From: Serpula lacrymans var. lacrymans S7.9
Taxonomy: Eukaryota > Basidiomycota > Agaricomycetes > Boletales > Serpulaceae
Direction of reading: 5' to 3'
NCBI RefSeq assembly: GCF_000218685.1
Contig: NW_006763290.1
Coordinates: 3,498,908 to 3,562,907, forward strand
DNA: 64,000 nt
Positions 30,030-41,502 of the stretch are shown piece by piece. Each line of letters begins with the position of its first letter. Position 1 is the stretch's first letter. The position numbers were made by a program, and so were the translations under genes. A model generated the notes under the pieces. The model made no database searches and was not told the DNA's origin. It saw only the letters and a list, made by a program, of their open reading frames with translations.

Positions 30030-31350
30030 AGTAATCCCCTCTCATACAAAGTGCAGAGATGATAAGGGAAAATGGTGGCCTAGGGCCTTAACCCCAGGCC
30101 CTTCCATTGCAACACATGCAGCAGGGGCATGCACTATTGAAGCAACCTGCAAACAACACAGGTTACATCATTTGCTCTGTCCCTTCACAGCATAAGCCAC
30201 TCCCTCTCGTGCATGGTGTAGAGGGGGAGAGTCAGGCAAATGAAAATGGCCTGAGGGTGGAGCCTCAGGATCTTTTGCTGCACCGGGTGCAGTGAGACCT
30301 TGCACTGTAGAAACAACACGTAGATGACACAAATTGCGTTGTTTGCGCCTTTGTTTTTGCAGCTGTGTGGTGCAAAAAGAGAGAGGCGGTAGGGTGGAGA
30401 GTGAGGTAGTCATTGTTTCAGCCTCGGAACAGGGACTATGAAAGTCCCTGCATAGGCATGGACAATGCAAAAAATGTTGTTGTTGCCATGCAGACAACAT
30501 CTTGTGCATGGCGCACGAGATGGAAATGCCTGCACACACAGGTGGGGTGCCACTGCTATTGAAGTAGGAGCATGAACAACGCAAATCACGTCATTCTCAC
30601 TGCCTGCTTGATGTGCGAGCAAGCAGAGAGCGGGGAATGGGGGTGGACGAAGCAGTCATCAACTCAACAACTGCCTGAGCCTTGGGACCAGGGAGGTCCC
30701 TGAGGACATTGCGCAATTGCATGAGATCCCAGCAGTGGGGCTTGCACACACTCCAGCATCAACATTGACACTGGCGCGTGTGTATTCACTCGGTGGCACA
30801 CTGCCATTACAGCAGCAACGCAAATGACGCAAACTGCGTTGTCCTTGCTGTCTGCTCAAGCGGGTAATGTGCAGGGGGCATGGAGCAGAAGGATAGGGGG
30901 TGGATGCAGCTGCAGCAGGATTACCTTGCTGCTTCTGAGTCTGCCTCCTCCCCCGCTTTCTGGCCCTAGCTCTTTGTCATCCTCTGACTGCCTCCTTCTT
31001 GTGGTGCTTGTTTGTGTGGTTGCATTGTCAATGTGGCGGCACATTTGAACAATTGGGGTCGGTTGAGGGAAATGGTGGTGGTGATGTTGGCGGAGGTGCT
31101 GGGGTTGCTGGAGGAAGTGGTTGTAGCTGTGGTGTTGGTGGTGGATGTGTTGTGACATGTCTGTCACAGCATTTGCAACACTGCTTGCAATGCTTATATC
31201 GAGATGGCAATGTGTCTGCATCATCGTCATTGCCCATCCTGTGGCTCTTGGTCACAGCACTGGTCTTGGTTGAGACTGGGTGAACTGGGTGGGCAGGAGG
31301 TGCACTTGTTGTACAGCCTCCTGGAGCTGATTCAGAGCCATCTAGGTTCA
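30030..31350. repeat. Degenerate internally repeated GC-richer region with a Cys-rich frame
   Basis: Related units recur at about 30150, 30310, 30570 and 30810, each with an ACAACRCARATNACRCAAA-like core followed by GCGTTGTY and TGCCTGC/TGTCTGC. A second motif (GGGACY...GTCCCTG) recurs between them. Bases 31030-31160 are a GGTGGTGGNGTTGG run on the plus strand; read on the minus strand they give His/Pro-rich sequence preceded by HCKQCCKCCDRH. Whether any of this was coding is unclear. Confidence 0.45.
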
Positions 31351-31354
31351 TTGG

Positions 31355-31755
31355 TGTAACGACCAAAAGTTTGTATACTCTGGCACACAACTCAGACAAA
31401 GCTATAAAGAGGTGAGGGGAGTGGTTACCCTTTAAGTTAGTTGTGGGTAAACAACAGGAGGACTCGCTGAGGAGTCTCCTTGATCTATTGGGGTACATGT
31501 ACTACTACAGTTTGTTTGTACATGTGTACTGTACAGTTGATGGAGGCAGTGGCTGATGATGTCATGAGGCACAGCCCGTGTGACCAGCTCTACTTTGTGA
31601 GAAACTTATATCCAAAAATAGAAAAGGCAGTACAGCGTGAGAAGTGGAGTTTGAACAATAATGGAAAGTGCCACATAGCAAGGGTGTGAAAACTACAAAA
31701 GAAAGTTGAAGAGGAGAATGAAATTTAAAGGTCCAAAAATTGTGTTATTGTAACA
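31355..31755 (-). repeat. Solo LTR of the Gypsy-1 family
   Basis: It begins TGTAACGACC and ends TGTTATTGTAACA and aligns with the Gypsy-1 LTRs throughout, including GGACTCGCTGAGGAG and the TATA-region GGGGTACATGTAC. Flanking 5-mers ATTGG and AGGAC do not match, so the insertion is old or rearranged. Confidence 0.82.
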
Positions 31756-34005
31756 AGGACCAGAAAACTTAGAAGGGGACTTGAATAAAGGTGAGGGGAA
31801 CTAGTTGATATTTGAACTGCAGGAATGGAGTACAGGAGTTACAACTTATATACTATCAGAGGAATAGGAGTTTGTAAGAAGTAACTTGTAATGTAGGTAC
31901 AGAGTTCCATGTGGACAATTATCTAGCAAGCAGAAATCATATGTGGGAGGAGTGTACCATAAAGTCTAAACTACAGAGTCTATGAGGAAATGAGAATGTG
32001 TGGAGGAAATGCATGGCGGACTAGCAGTTTGGTGCAGGAGTGTTGGAGTGGATGTCCAGAGTACCATGTGGAGGTGGGGTACAGGGTTATGCCAAATGGC
32101 CAAACACAAGGAGCGTAATCCCAAAAATACCAAAGATTTGGGAGTTCAGACTTGAGAATTTGTCCTCTTCAGAATTCTGGAACTATGTCTAATTACTATG
32201 TAGAAATCGAGCAAAGTATGTTAGCTTGAATATTATCAGAACAATGAAACAATAGGCATACCTCTGATACCCAGGAAATGTAAGGATACTCACAAAGACA
32301 TTAAACCCAATAAACTCAGCACTAGATCACCTACAAAAAATGATGTTCAATCTCACCAGGAGATTGTTGACCCAACAGATGAGACTTTACAGCTGCAAAA
32401 TGCACAGGTTCTCAAGAAGCTGGTTGGACTAGATTATGTTGTTAGGGAGTGGAAGATGGGCTGGGGACCTCAAAATAACTGGAATAGGTGCTTCAAGGAA
32501 GAGTTGAATGGAGCTGAAAACTGAGGGCCGCTAGGGATCAAGTATGAGCTGTTGACATGCAATTATCATGCATGCAAAAAAAGGGATCCTTTGAAGAAAA
32601 TCAAAGAATTCATCCTCTCCTACCTGTCCAGTACTGAGGCGAGTGAACTAGTGGGCATCACTTTGAGGTTATATGAGATGATTGTGGCTGTGACATTGGA
32701 GGTCAGGTTTTTTGAATTGAAATTGGACGAGTACGCTCCAAGAGTACTATCCACTAGCATGTAGGATATAGACTTTGACAGTGAAGACTTACAAGAAGCT
32801 AACAGCAATCAGGAATATTACAACATGTAAAATAGCATAGCACATACCTTGTATGACATTTGACATTTCCATGCTGGCATGACACTAAGTTGACCTAGCA
32901 TCTCAAGATTTGGCAAATGTGTGATTATTGTGATGATCCTTGTTACAGTGATTGTCATACTGGACCTCACACTCTCACCCCATTAGTGTTCAATCAAGGT
33001 GACAATACTAGTAAGCCTCAACAAGGCCACATTGTCACTGGCAGCTAACTTTGTGCTGGTATATATATATCTGACCCATTACTTAGTTCACTGACTGGTA
33101 TGTTTACAGGGCCTTTGGATTTCATGGGTGAGCCAGGTAATTAACTTTTGTCGGTATTCTTGAATCTTACTGACAAGCTCCTTTCCGCTCTATTAGAAAT
33201 TTACGAGGGTCTGACCACATCACATACAGATGCGTGTGCGAACCAGAGGTGTGTGATTTTGTCAGTACTCTTGAAATTCACTAACAGTGTCCTTGCTATG
33301 TTCTACAACAGAAGTTAGACTATAAGTGCTCTGTTTCATGACCCTCATCCACCAAAAACACTAACATACAAGGGAAATCATGGATGTGTAATGGTAGATG
33401 CGTAAAGTTGCATGTGATGGATGGACACACTGACTGTTGTTCTTTTTAGCATCAATGATAGATATACATAGACTTGTATTAATTTACATCAAGCCTAAAT
33501 TTCCCTGCTAGACTTGCCTATTGGTGGGAAGAAACTTTAAGACATACAGAATTTGGTGGGCAGTGTAACCTACTCCTTAGCTGAAGAGAAGAAGAGCACA
33601 ACCAGCTTCAGAGTCACTTACTTGATTTGCATGAAGTTAAAACCACTAGTAGCCAACTAATGCAGCAGCAGTACAAGACATGATACTGACTGCTGACAGG
33701 ATTGGAAAGGAGGTGTGTTATTTCATATTATGTTGCATTTTACTGATTTTTTGGCCTTAGTTTGATAATGTTGCCTTACAAAACGGGGCACACAGACATC
33801 CTTTCCACAAGAGGCCACATATACAATACTGGGGCACCAACACAATACAGAAGTGATAATGTCTGGGAGGACATCATTGAGAGAAATCTGAACAAAATTG
33901 CAATACTGTTTGAGCAATGGGCATGTTCACGCAATCAAAGTATGTTTCCTTACCTTTGCTGTTCTGTCTCCTTATAGTCTTCTAGGTATTCAATTCTGCA
34001 GAAGT
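31756..34005 (+). pseudogene. Exon-like fragments of one or more unidentified genes
   Basis: Bases 32310-32830 give an almost open stretch (QEIVDPTDETLQLQNAQVLKK, then ILSYLSSTEASELVGITLRLYE) with one or two stops, ending in a TAA near 32829. Bases 33760-33940 give another (RSDNVWEDIIERNLNKIAIL). Splice-like GTAAGT and TTTCTAG signals are scattered. I do not recognise these products. The start, 31819-31860, resembles 58452-58495 (GGAGTACAGG...ATATACTATCA). Confidence 0.3.
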
Positions 34006-34325
34006 TGTTACAATTGACATACCAGCACCTACTTATACTTCACTTTTGTACTTTTACTTTTCTTTTTTCAAGTCATGTGACTGATCACATGACCATTGAG
34101 TTTACTTTACATTGCAGACTTTTTATAGTCACATGGCCAATCATGTGACACATCACCTGACCAGTGTCTAGACCTGTTATGTGACCAGTCACATGCTAGA
34201 CATCAGACTTTGAACTTTATTTACAACTATACAGTACCTCGTGTATTTTAGTATATATACTGGAGCAATGCATGGGGAGGGACTCAGTGAGTCCTCTTCT
34301 AGTGTCTACCAACATTAGTATAACA
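34006..34325 (+). repeat. Probable solo LTR of a second self-priming Gypsy family
   Basis: It opens TGTTACAATTG and ends GTATAACA, with AAGT on both sides (imperfectly defined duplication). TATATATA at 34251-34258 is followed 34 bases later by AGTGAGTCCTC, the same start-site motif as in the Gypsy-1 LTR. Seven variants of TCACATGA lie at 34072-34198. The rest is unlike Gypsy-1, so it is a related but separate family. Confidence 0.6.
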
Positions 34326-34378
34326 AGTTCCCTCTCTTAATGGGTTGTGCACTTCCTTTCCTCTATTGATTTGTTGTT

Positions 34379-34858
34379 GTGGTTGTGCTCCAGTGCCCCA
34401 AGACTGTGTCTTGTTGGTGTTGTCACAGAAGTGGGCTGTGTACATTACTTTGCATATCTATTGAGCCCCCTACTGATACACTAGATAGGAAATTGAAACA
34501 TAAGGTTAAGATGGTGTATAAGAACTATGATATGGCCATGGTTGCTACACATGGCATTAGAATTGTGGGCTGGCCAGCAGGTGTGCCATTTGTTAATCCA
34601 TCAGCTATTGGCACTGTAGCAGAAACCCGAAAGCTCTACAATACTCAGAAGACCGGGAGTTATTGTTGGGTCAAGCTCTCAGCACATGAGCTTCAGGAAC
34701 ATAAGAAGGACCTGGAAGAGCGCCAGCTTGCAGGCGAGGTTATACAGAGGAAAAGAAAGAAGTGTTCAGATGCTGGGAAACCACATAAAAGGCAGAACAG
34801 GGGTGGTCAGCAATGTAGCCAGAGTACAGCCGGGGAAAGAGCGGGATGTGCCCCATAG
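34379..34858 (+). CDS. Hypothetical basidiomycete protein with a GWPxGxPFxNPS motif
   Basis: A 159-codon frame. Residues 45-100 contain MVYKNYDMAMVATHGIRI, GWPAGVPFVNPSAIGTVAE and TGSYCWVKLSAHE; the end is basic (KRKKCSDAGKPHK). I have seen this motif set in uncharacterised agaricomycete proteins, often beside repeats, but no function is known to me. The first ~35 residues are Cys-rich and may lie before the true start or behind an intron. It may be the 5' part of the gene continuing at 35870. Integrity cannot be judged. Confidence 0.45.
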   Translation: MVVLQCPKTVSCWCCHRSGLCTLLCISIEPPTDTLDRKLKHKVKMVYKNYDMAMVATHGIRIVGWPAGVPFVNPSAIGTVAETRKLYNTQKTGSYCWVKLSAHELQEHKKDLEERQLAGEVIQRKRKKCSDAGKPHKRQNRGGQQCSQSTAGERAGCAP

Positions 34859-35869
34859 AAATGTAGAAGGAATGGGGGGTCACAAAAGAACATGAAGGCT
34901 ATTGATTCTTCATCTGAAGACAAATCAGACTAGAGTGCACAAATACAAGGTATGTTTGTTTGATGCTTTCATTCCAACACTTATCACAATCTCACTTGCC
35001 AGCACCATACTATATCCCTGTCTTTACCTCCTCACCCACTATGGCCAGCACTATCCCTCCTTCCTGTCATGCCTTCTTGCTACCCACCTTGCCCACTATT
35101 GTCACTACTGTTCCCCCTTCCTGCCATGCCTTCTCCCTACCACTATGACTCCTTGTTACTTTCTGTGCTAACCTCTTTTACCCGTGCCAAAATATGTGCA
35201 TAAGCTAGGGATATGGGTGATATTGGATAATTTAAAGTGGCACTCACCAAAAAAGTGTCCCCCCTAAGGCCCGCTTGCTGCCTCGTCTACAATGTGTTCA
35301 TGTGCCTCTACATTGACAAGCTACAGTGTTGCACAATCACACGTCACTGTATGCATTAATGACCTTGTCACAGTGGTCTAAACTCTTAAACAGATTTTGA
35401 CTTCTTGATCAATGATGTAGGTAGTGCATGCCAAGTTGTTAAGAGTTTTTTCCAATGAGGTGACCTCAATTAACCATTTTGGGATGGATATTATAGTGGT
35501 ATAGTGAAGGAGTAAAAGCCATCCAACCACTATGATTGTGTAAGGTTCTCCCATATTTGAACACAACTTTTTTTGAGGTCATTCTTTATAGGGTGGGAGA
35601 GGTGATTTATAGGATAAATTGTGTTCACATCATTTTTCACGCTTGCAAACATGTGTGCTCAGCTACGACCATTTAAGATTTAGTTCAAAGGAATATCAAA
35701 GCAAACAGTGCATACCATAAAACTTTTGCATGCTGTTTTTTTTTTTTTAACATCCAATTTTGTAACAGAATATAGCTTAGCTTTTTGCACGTCTTTTCTT
35801 TGTGAAGTTAGTACACTTTCAGATGCTCCCACGCCAAAATTTGACATGTGATGATTTAATCCTCCCCAC
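34859..35869. other. Mostly non-coding, contains a dispersed repeat
   Basis: After 34859 the frame breaks up; 34970-35160 is pyrimidine-rich with tandem CCCTCCTGYCATGCCTTCT units. The 35265-35365 repeat matches 15640-15738 inverted. No gene is supported between 35365 and 35870. Confidence 0.4.
35265..35365 (-). repeat. Dispersed repeat, inverted copy of 15640-15738
   Basis: GTTCATGTGCCTCTACATTG and CAAGCTACAGTGTTGCACAA match the reverse complement of the first copy. Ends undefined. Confidence 0.65.
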
Positions 35870-36440
35870 ATATTGCAGGTTCATTGGCTAAAAAAATTGC
35901 TTCCAGTAAAACCAAATATCAGAAGGGTAAGGTTACATAAGATGCTGGGGTGTATGAGAGGCTTAAGGAAGTTGGGAAAGCTCAAACTAGGGCTGCCAGC
36001 AAAGCAGCTCAAAAAACATTTTTGGAGAGACAGCGTCAAGGTATTTGTTTTTTTAAATCTCACATAAAATATTATATTCTACTAATGCTATTTGGAAATC
36101 CTGAAATGTACTGCTGATACTCTTGATAAAGAGGATGAGGGGGAGGATGCCCCACTGCCACCCTCCCAGAAGTGTAGGCATAGGAGGGAGGTAGTAGATG
36201 ACCAGGATAAAGAGAATAATAGTAACATGGTCCAGACTCCACCTTCAACTCAACCTAGATCCTGGAGGCCTATAAATAATGAAAATGAAGATGAGGGTGG
36301 GGTGGGGATGACAATACAGATACAGAAGAGTATAGGAACACTGTTAGAGGGGATAGTGAACAAGAAGGTACAATTCCTTTATCTTGTATATCAAAGTTGT
36401 CTTTTATATAAGAAGTATAGAGGAGGAGGATGGCGATAAT
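35870..36440 (+). pseudogene. Exon-like charged-protein fragments upstream of the DUF6532-like relic
   Basis: After an acceptor-like TTGCAG at 35873-35878 comes a basic frame (about 35880-36040) closed by GTATTTG, then a frame at 36090-36370 rich in acidic and Pro/Ser residues (KEDEGEDAPLPPSQKCRHR, DDQDKENNSNMVQTPPS). Such low-complexity N termini are common in front of DUF6532 domains in agaricomycetes. Joining is uncertain. Confidence 0.35.
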
Positions 36441-36584
36441 TCCCAGATGCAAGGCAGAAAAGTGAGTATATCTATCTACTCTCAATAAAAGTTAACATCT
36501 TCACATATGTATATAGGACGCCAAACAAGCTGGTAATATTGGTGAAAGCACTAGCACACCATCTTGCTTGCCATCTGCAGCTCC

Positions 36585-36904
36585 TATTAAGAACAAAGCT
36601 TGAAGGAAGTGTCTAGCCACTTGCTGAGAGCAATCAGGGACTGGAACTAGAGTCCAATGTGAGTAACTAGATTATTAGAGAGTATGACAGGTATACAGTA
36701 CCTAGAGTCCAATGTGAGTAACTAAAGAATAGGAAGCATTGGACTCTGCAGTACTGTCCGAAGTTTTGTAAACAAAGGTAAACAAAGCAGCCACAAAGGC
36801 GAAATAATAGAGAACACAATCAATAGTGAATGATAGAAGAATAGATAGAGAAAGGAATGAAAATATATAGGTAGCACAAAGGTGCAGAATCACCAAAACT
36901 AACA
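36585..36904 (-). repeat. Solo LTR of the Copia-B family, with internal duplication
   Basis: It matches the Copia-B LTR from TATTAAGAACAAAGC to AACTAACA and has perfect GCTCC duplications (36580-36584, 36905-36909). A stretch around 36652-36724 duplicates GAGTCCAATGTGAGTAACTA with a 30-bp filler, making it 320 bp instead of 265. It lies inside the exon region of the DUF6532-like relic. Confidence 0.9.
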
Positions 36905-38330
36905 GCTCCTTCTATTCAACCTTCCAGTTGCACATTAAGCACAGCAATGGCTAGTGTATTTTCATCTTCTGCTATGCCTAGGAAGTGCAAACCTATACTA
37001 GCTCTTTTCCCTCCTTCTTTGGCACAGCTAGCTATAGAAGCCCATACTCAAATGTGTCTTTATATTGCAACAAATGAAGGATCCCTGCTTCTAATATATG
37101 GTCTGATATCTCATGGCAAATAGTCATTGAAAGCTCCAAGATTAGCAACAGCTTTGAATCCAAATTAAGGGAGGTTGAAGAAAATGAAGTGTTGAAAATC
37201 TTCATGATGGATTACGTGAGTGTATTCTTTCATTGCTGTGATTTGGTTTTAACTCTTGCTTGAATTTCTAGGTATGGCCTGCTGGGCCCCAAATACGGGG
37301 AAAGGTTGTAGCCAAGGCCAGACTCATGATCAATGGTGCATATGGTATCCCAGGGGATATATCTCCTGAAAAAATCAAACTTGCTGTTCGGTGGTTGATT
37401 AATACATGCACATTTACTGATGGGGACCTTGATATCAAAGTAAGAACTATTTTTTTTGTAACAACCAAAGTTTTGATACTCTGGCGCACAACTCAGACAA
37501 AGCTATAAAGGTAGTGAGGGGAGTGGTTACCCTTAGGATAGGACTGAGTTAGTTGTGGGTAAACAACAAGAGGACTTGCTAAGGAGTCTCCTTGATCTAT
37601 TGGGGTATATATACTACTACAGGTATGTTTGTACATGTGTACTGTACAGTTGATGGAGGCAGTGGCTGATAATGTTATGGGGCACAGCCCGTGTGACCAG
37701 CTCCACTGTGTGAGAAACTTGTATCCAAAAATAAGAAAAAGGCAGTGCAGCGCAAGAAGTGGAGTTTTGAACAATAATAGAAAGCGCCGCATGGCACAGG
37801 GTGTGAAAACTACAAAAGAAAGTTGACGAGGAAAATGAAATTTAAAGGTTCAAAAATTGTGTTATTGTAACATTTTCCATTGTATTACAACTTATGGGTA
37901 TCAGGGAAGAACCTATAACAAGCAAAGGCCATTCTCAAACCCTATTTTCAAGAATCTCATAAGGAACCAATGGTTTAGAAGAAAAGGTGAAAAGTTAGGT
38001 ACGCACATATTTTCAAAGGTATTCCTCTGCCTCTACTTGCACTGGTTGCCTCTGCGGTATAACTTCTTCTTCCTACTCTTGAATATTTACTTACTTATCC
38101 ACTAGGTTGAGTGTGCTCTTAGAGCCTATAATAGTGGTGGTAAGGCGTACAAGATTTTTCTGAGAATATATTCAAAGCTAGGTGAGTTCCAATCACATTT
38201 AAAATAGTTCTGTCTAATCTTATTAGTAGATGGGGATTCTACTTTGAGAAGCTCTCTACACTCCAGGAGTGTTGCCCTGGTTGGGTGACTCAAATGAGGA
38301 ATAATCTTTACCAAAGCATTTTGTAAGTGG
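36905..38330 (+). pseudogene. DUF6532-like host gene relic, split by two solo LTRs
   Basis: Exon-like stretches are 36905-37214 (up to MMDYV, GTGAGT donor), 37275-37440 (VWPAGPQIRGKVVAKARLMI, AYGIPGDISPEKI, GTAAGA donor), 37873-38018 (PFSNPIFKNLIRNQWFRRKG) and 38105-38175 (VECALRAYNSGGKAYKIFL). Introns of 50-60 nt carry CTAG acceptors. The order and the PFxNPIF...ALRAYNSG pattern recall DUF6532, a domain of unknown function common in agaricomycetes. Solo LTRs at 36585-36904 and 37458-37872 interrupt it. At least two stops suggest decay. Confidence 0.45.
37458..37872 (-). repeat. Solo LTR of the Gypsy-1 family inside a DUF6532-like relic
   Basis: TGTAACAACC...ATTGTAACA aligns with the Gypsy-1 LTRs over its full length. 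The flanks are T-rich (TTTTT left, TTTTC right), so the duplication cannot be read with certainty. It falls in an intron-like position just after the GTAAGA donor at 37441. Confidence 0.85.
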
Positions 38331-38639
38331 TATATATCTACTGCCTATCCCTTAGCTAATGCGATATATATATATATATACAAACAATCAGCCAATCTTC
38401 AATATCTTAATCAAAAACCTCAAGACAAAGATTATGGGATTGACTTTGATGCTTTAGAGGAACCTATGGTATCATAAGTACTCTGTTAGTAGCAAAGTCT
38501 ATTCATAGTCTATTCATAGTCTAGAGTGTTTGAATTTTTTAATGATATTGTGCATTTTTGATATTGTTTTTGATATTACGCATTTTTTGCATTACCCTTG
38601 AAGTTATAATGACAATAAATGTCTAAATAATTGATCCAA

Positions 38640-38943
38640 TCGATAGGTACATATTAAACAATGTGAAAGCTATAAGACTTATATTACAGCTATTTTTTCT
38701 ATAAAGACCATAAAACCTAGGCAAAAACTATAATTAGTTGACTTGACTCTAAAAGTAGAAAAAGATCCCCAACATCTATAAAAGCCTATAATAGTTTTGG
38801 GTCATCTATAAGAGCCTATATGTGGCTATATAAATGCCAGAGGTTCTATAACAGGTCTAACAGTTATGACAACTTTATAAGTACCTATAAGCATGTGTAG
38901 CTTTATATTTGCTCTATATAGCTACCCCCATTTTTCCTGATGT
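38640..38943 (-). mobile_element. CATCAGG-related fragment, inverted, diverged
   Basis: The right end, CTATATAGCTACCCCCATTTTTCCTGATG, is the reverse complement of the left terminus of the complete copies. Inward it keeps the CTATAA(A)GAGCC-type repeats but diverges, and the tRNA-like part is absent. The left terminus is not visible. It abuts the truncated edge of Gypsy-2. Confidence 0.65.
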
Positions 38944-41502
38944 GGGCTATCTTTTGGCTCAATTTGTCTGCCTGTCATTAATAAATATACAAAGGTATTG
39001 CTTAAATTCTTGGTTGAGCCTCTCCATTTGTCCATAAGTCTGTGGATGGAACACCATTAATAATTTAGGTTTGATGCCCAGCATCCAACAAAGTTTTTTT
39101 GTAAATTTGCTAGTGAATTGGGGTCCCCTATCAGAGATAACTGTTTCCGGTAATCCGTGGGTAGACCATACAAAATCTTTAAATAAGTCTGCTATACCAG
39201 CAGCTGTGCTAGTTTTGTTTGTGGGAATAAATACCACTTCTTTGGAGAAGTGATCTACTACCACCATTACTGAATCATACCCATTCGGCTTGGGTAGATC
39301 CATTGTGAAATTAACTGATATATTCTGCCAGGGACCAGCTGGTATTGGATTCGGCCTAAGTTTACCGGCCAGCGGTTGGTGAGAGTTTTTTGCCATGGCA
39401 CATTCCAAACAGGATTTCACATATTCCTGTATGTCTTTTACCATGCCAGGCCACATGTAATATCTGGAGATCAACTCCATGGTTCGTTGCCACCCAGGGT
39501 GCCTAGCCACTGGAGTATTGTGATGTCTATTTATTGCCTTGATCCTTGCTAACTCAGGCACATAGATTTTGTTTTTAAAATGGAAGAGCCTGTCTTCCCA
39601 TTACTAATGTTTATTGCCATCAAGGCGCGCCTTCTCTTCTGATGAAATTTCCATCTTGAAGACTTCTAGAAGATTGGAATCCTGCCTGATTTGAACATTG
39701 GCAACCCTGGATTGATCTATCAGGGTGACACCCTTGTTGTCATCTTTGATGCCATTGGCATGATCCTCTCCTCTAGATAAAGCATCCACTTTTCCCATAG
39801 AAGTATCAGGCTTATGAATTAATTTATAATTAAACCTAGACAGGTATACCATATAGCGGGCCTGTCTTTGGTTCAAGTCCCAGGCCATCATAAAATACTG
39901 CAGATTTTTATGATCAGTCTAAATTTCAAATTGATACCTAGCACCTTCTAAGTAGTGCCGCCAGTGCTCTAGAGCTCTAATGATGGCCAGAATCTCCTTG
40001 TCATATATTTGATAGTTGCATTTTGTGTGCAACAAAATATGCAATAAATAAACACAAGACCCCCAAAGATCATCAGGGCATTTGATTGACAAAACAGCCT
40101 CAGTAGCAAAATCAGAACTCTTTGTCTAATTCTGGAAATGCTAATATGGGCGCTGTTGTAAATGCCTGTTTAAGCTTATCAAAAGCTTCCTGTTCTTTGG
40201 TGCCCCAGTGTCAAACAATATCTTTTTTAGTGAGGTTGTACAACGGTCTCATTTCAACAAACCTTTGGTAGGAATTGCCTAAGCCAAGGAAGACCCTAAC
40301 TCCTTTGACACAAGTAGGTTTAGGCCAACCTAATATAGCTTGAACTTTCTCAGGATCCATCCTGATTCTGTTCTGGCCAATTATCATACCAAGGAAGTCT
40401 ACTTTTTTTACTTTAAAATTATATTTTTTGGGTTTGATGAATAGGTCCTGATCCTGTAAGTGTTAAAGGATTTCTTGCATGATCCTGTTGTGCTCAGCCT
40501 CATCATCCGGCTTCATAAATATTAATAAATTGACAACGCAGTTTTCCATATCCACAAAGATCTCATTCATCATGCTCTGGAAGGTCACCGGTGAATCGGC
40601 CAACCCAAAGAACATGACAAATGGCTCAAAGGATCCTTGGTGGCACGTGAATGTGGCCTTACAAGCATCTTCTTCTTTGATTCATACATTATTGTACCCC
40701 CATCTAAGATTCATCTTTGTCAAGATCTTCGCACCAGCCAATTTGTCTACTAGCTGACTGATCAAAGGCAGCGCATACCCGTTCTTCACCATGTACTCAT
40801 TCAAGTAACAATAGTCCATAATCATACACTTTTTACCATCTTTTTTAGGAATGAAGAACACCGGGGACGTCATAGGGCTTTTGGAAAGTCTGATGTAACC
40901 CTTCCTAAGCTGTTCATCTATAAAACTTGATACCTCATCTTTTTCTGGAGCAGAGAGTGGTATCATGTGTTCTTTTCTCAATTTGAAGGTGTCCTTCAAA
41001 TCTATAGCATGGTCCCAAGGCTTAGCCTCTGGGAAGTACTCTGACTTATGTTTTGAAAAGACTTTCCAGAAGTCATGGTACTCGGGAGGTACCAGCTTCT
41101 TAATCTCTTCCTCAGGTTTCACCTCATCATTCTCATCATCAATCTTATCCAAAGATCTGAGTTTGGCATAAACATAATCAGTGTTTATTCTTTCATCAAG
41201 CTCAGTTTGATGGACATGACTCGGCTTACCCAAGTCATCACACTCCTGAGGGCAATATGACAATGTGACAACCCCTGTTTGCCAGTTGATCTCAGGATTA
41301 TGCTTGAATAGCCTGATCCAGCCCAATATTAAATTAATCTTCCCTAGTTGGGTAACTTCAGCAGTGACTTGTTCCCTGTGTCCTTGATACTCAACAACAA
41401 AGGAACATTGGTGCATAATGTGGCCACCCACATTAAGTGTACCGTCAATGTTATAGACGGGAATAAATACATCTAATTTTACAAGGGGAAGTCCTCTGCG
41501 CT
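38944..41502 (-). pseudogene. Gypsy-2 pol: protease tail, RT, RNase H, integrase
   Basis: Bases 40682-41431 give an open 249-codon frame from the protease tail ([19 protein letters not shown]) through the acidic linker to RT (IPKKDGKKCMIMDYC). RT continues to 40440 with the active site destroyed by a deletion near 40530. Bases 39604-39891 hold the RNase H end and 38959-39561 the integrase (zinc region, ISVNFTMDL, ISDRGPQFTS, HPQTYGQMERLNQE). Stops and frameshifts separate the parts. Confidence 0.85.

Noticed and set aside
31355..31755. Target duplication for the solo LTR at 31355
   Set aside because: The flanking 5-mers ATTGG and AGGAC differ; I could not support one.
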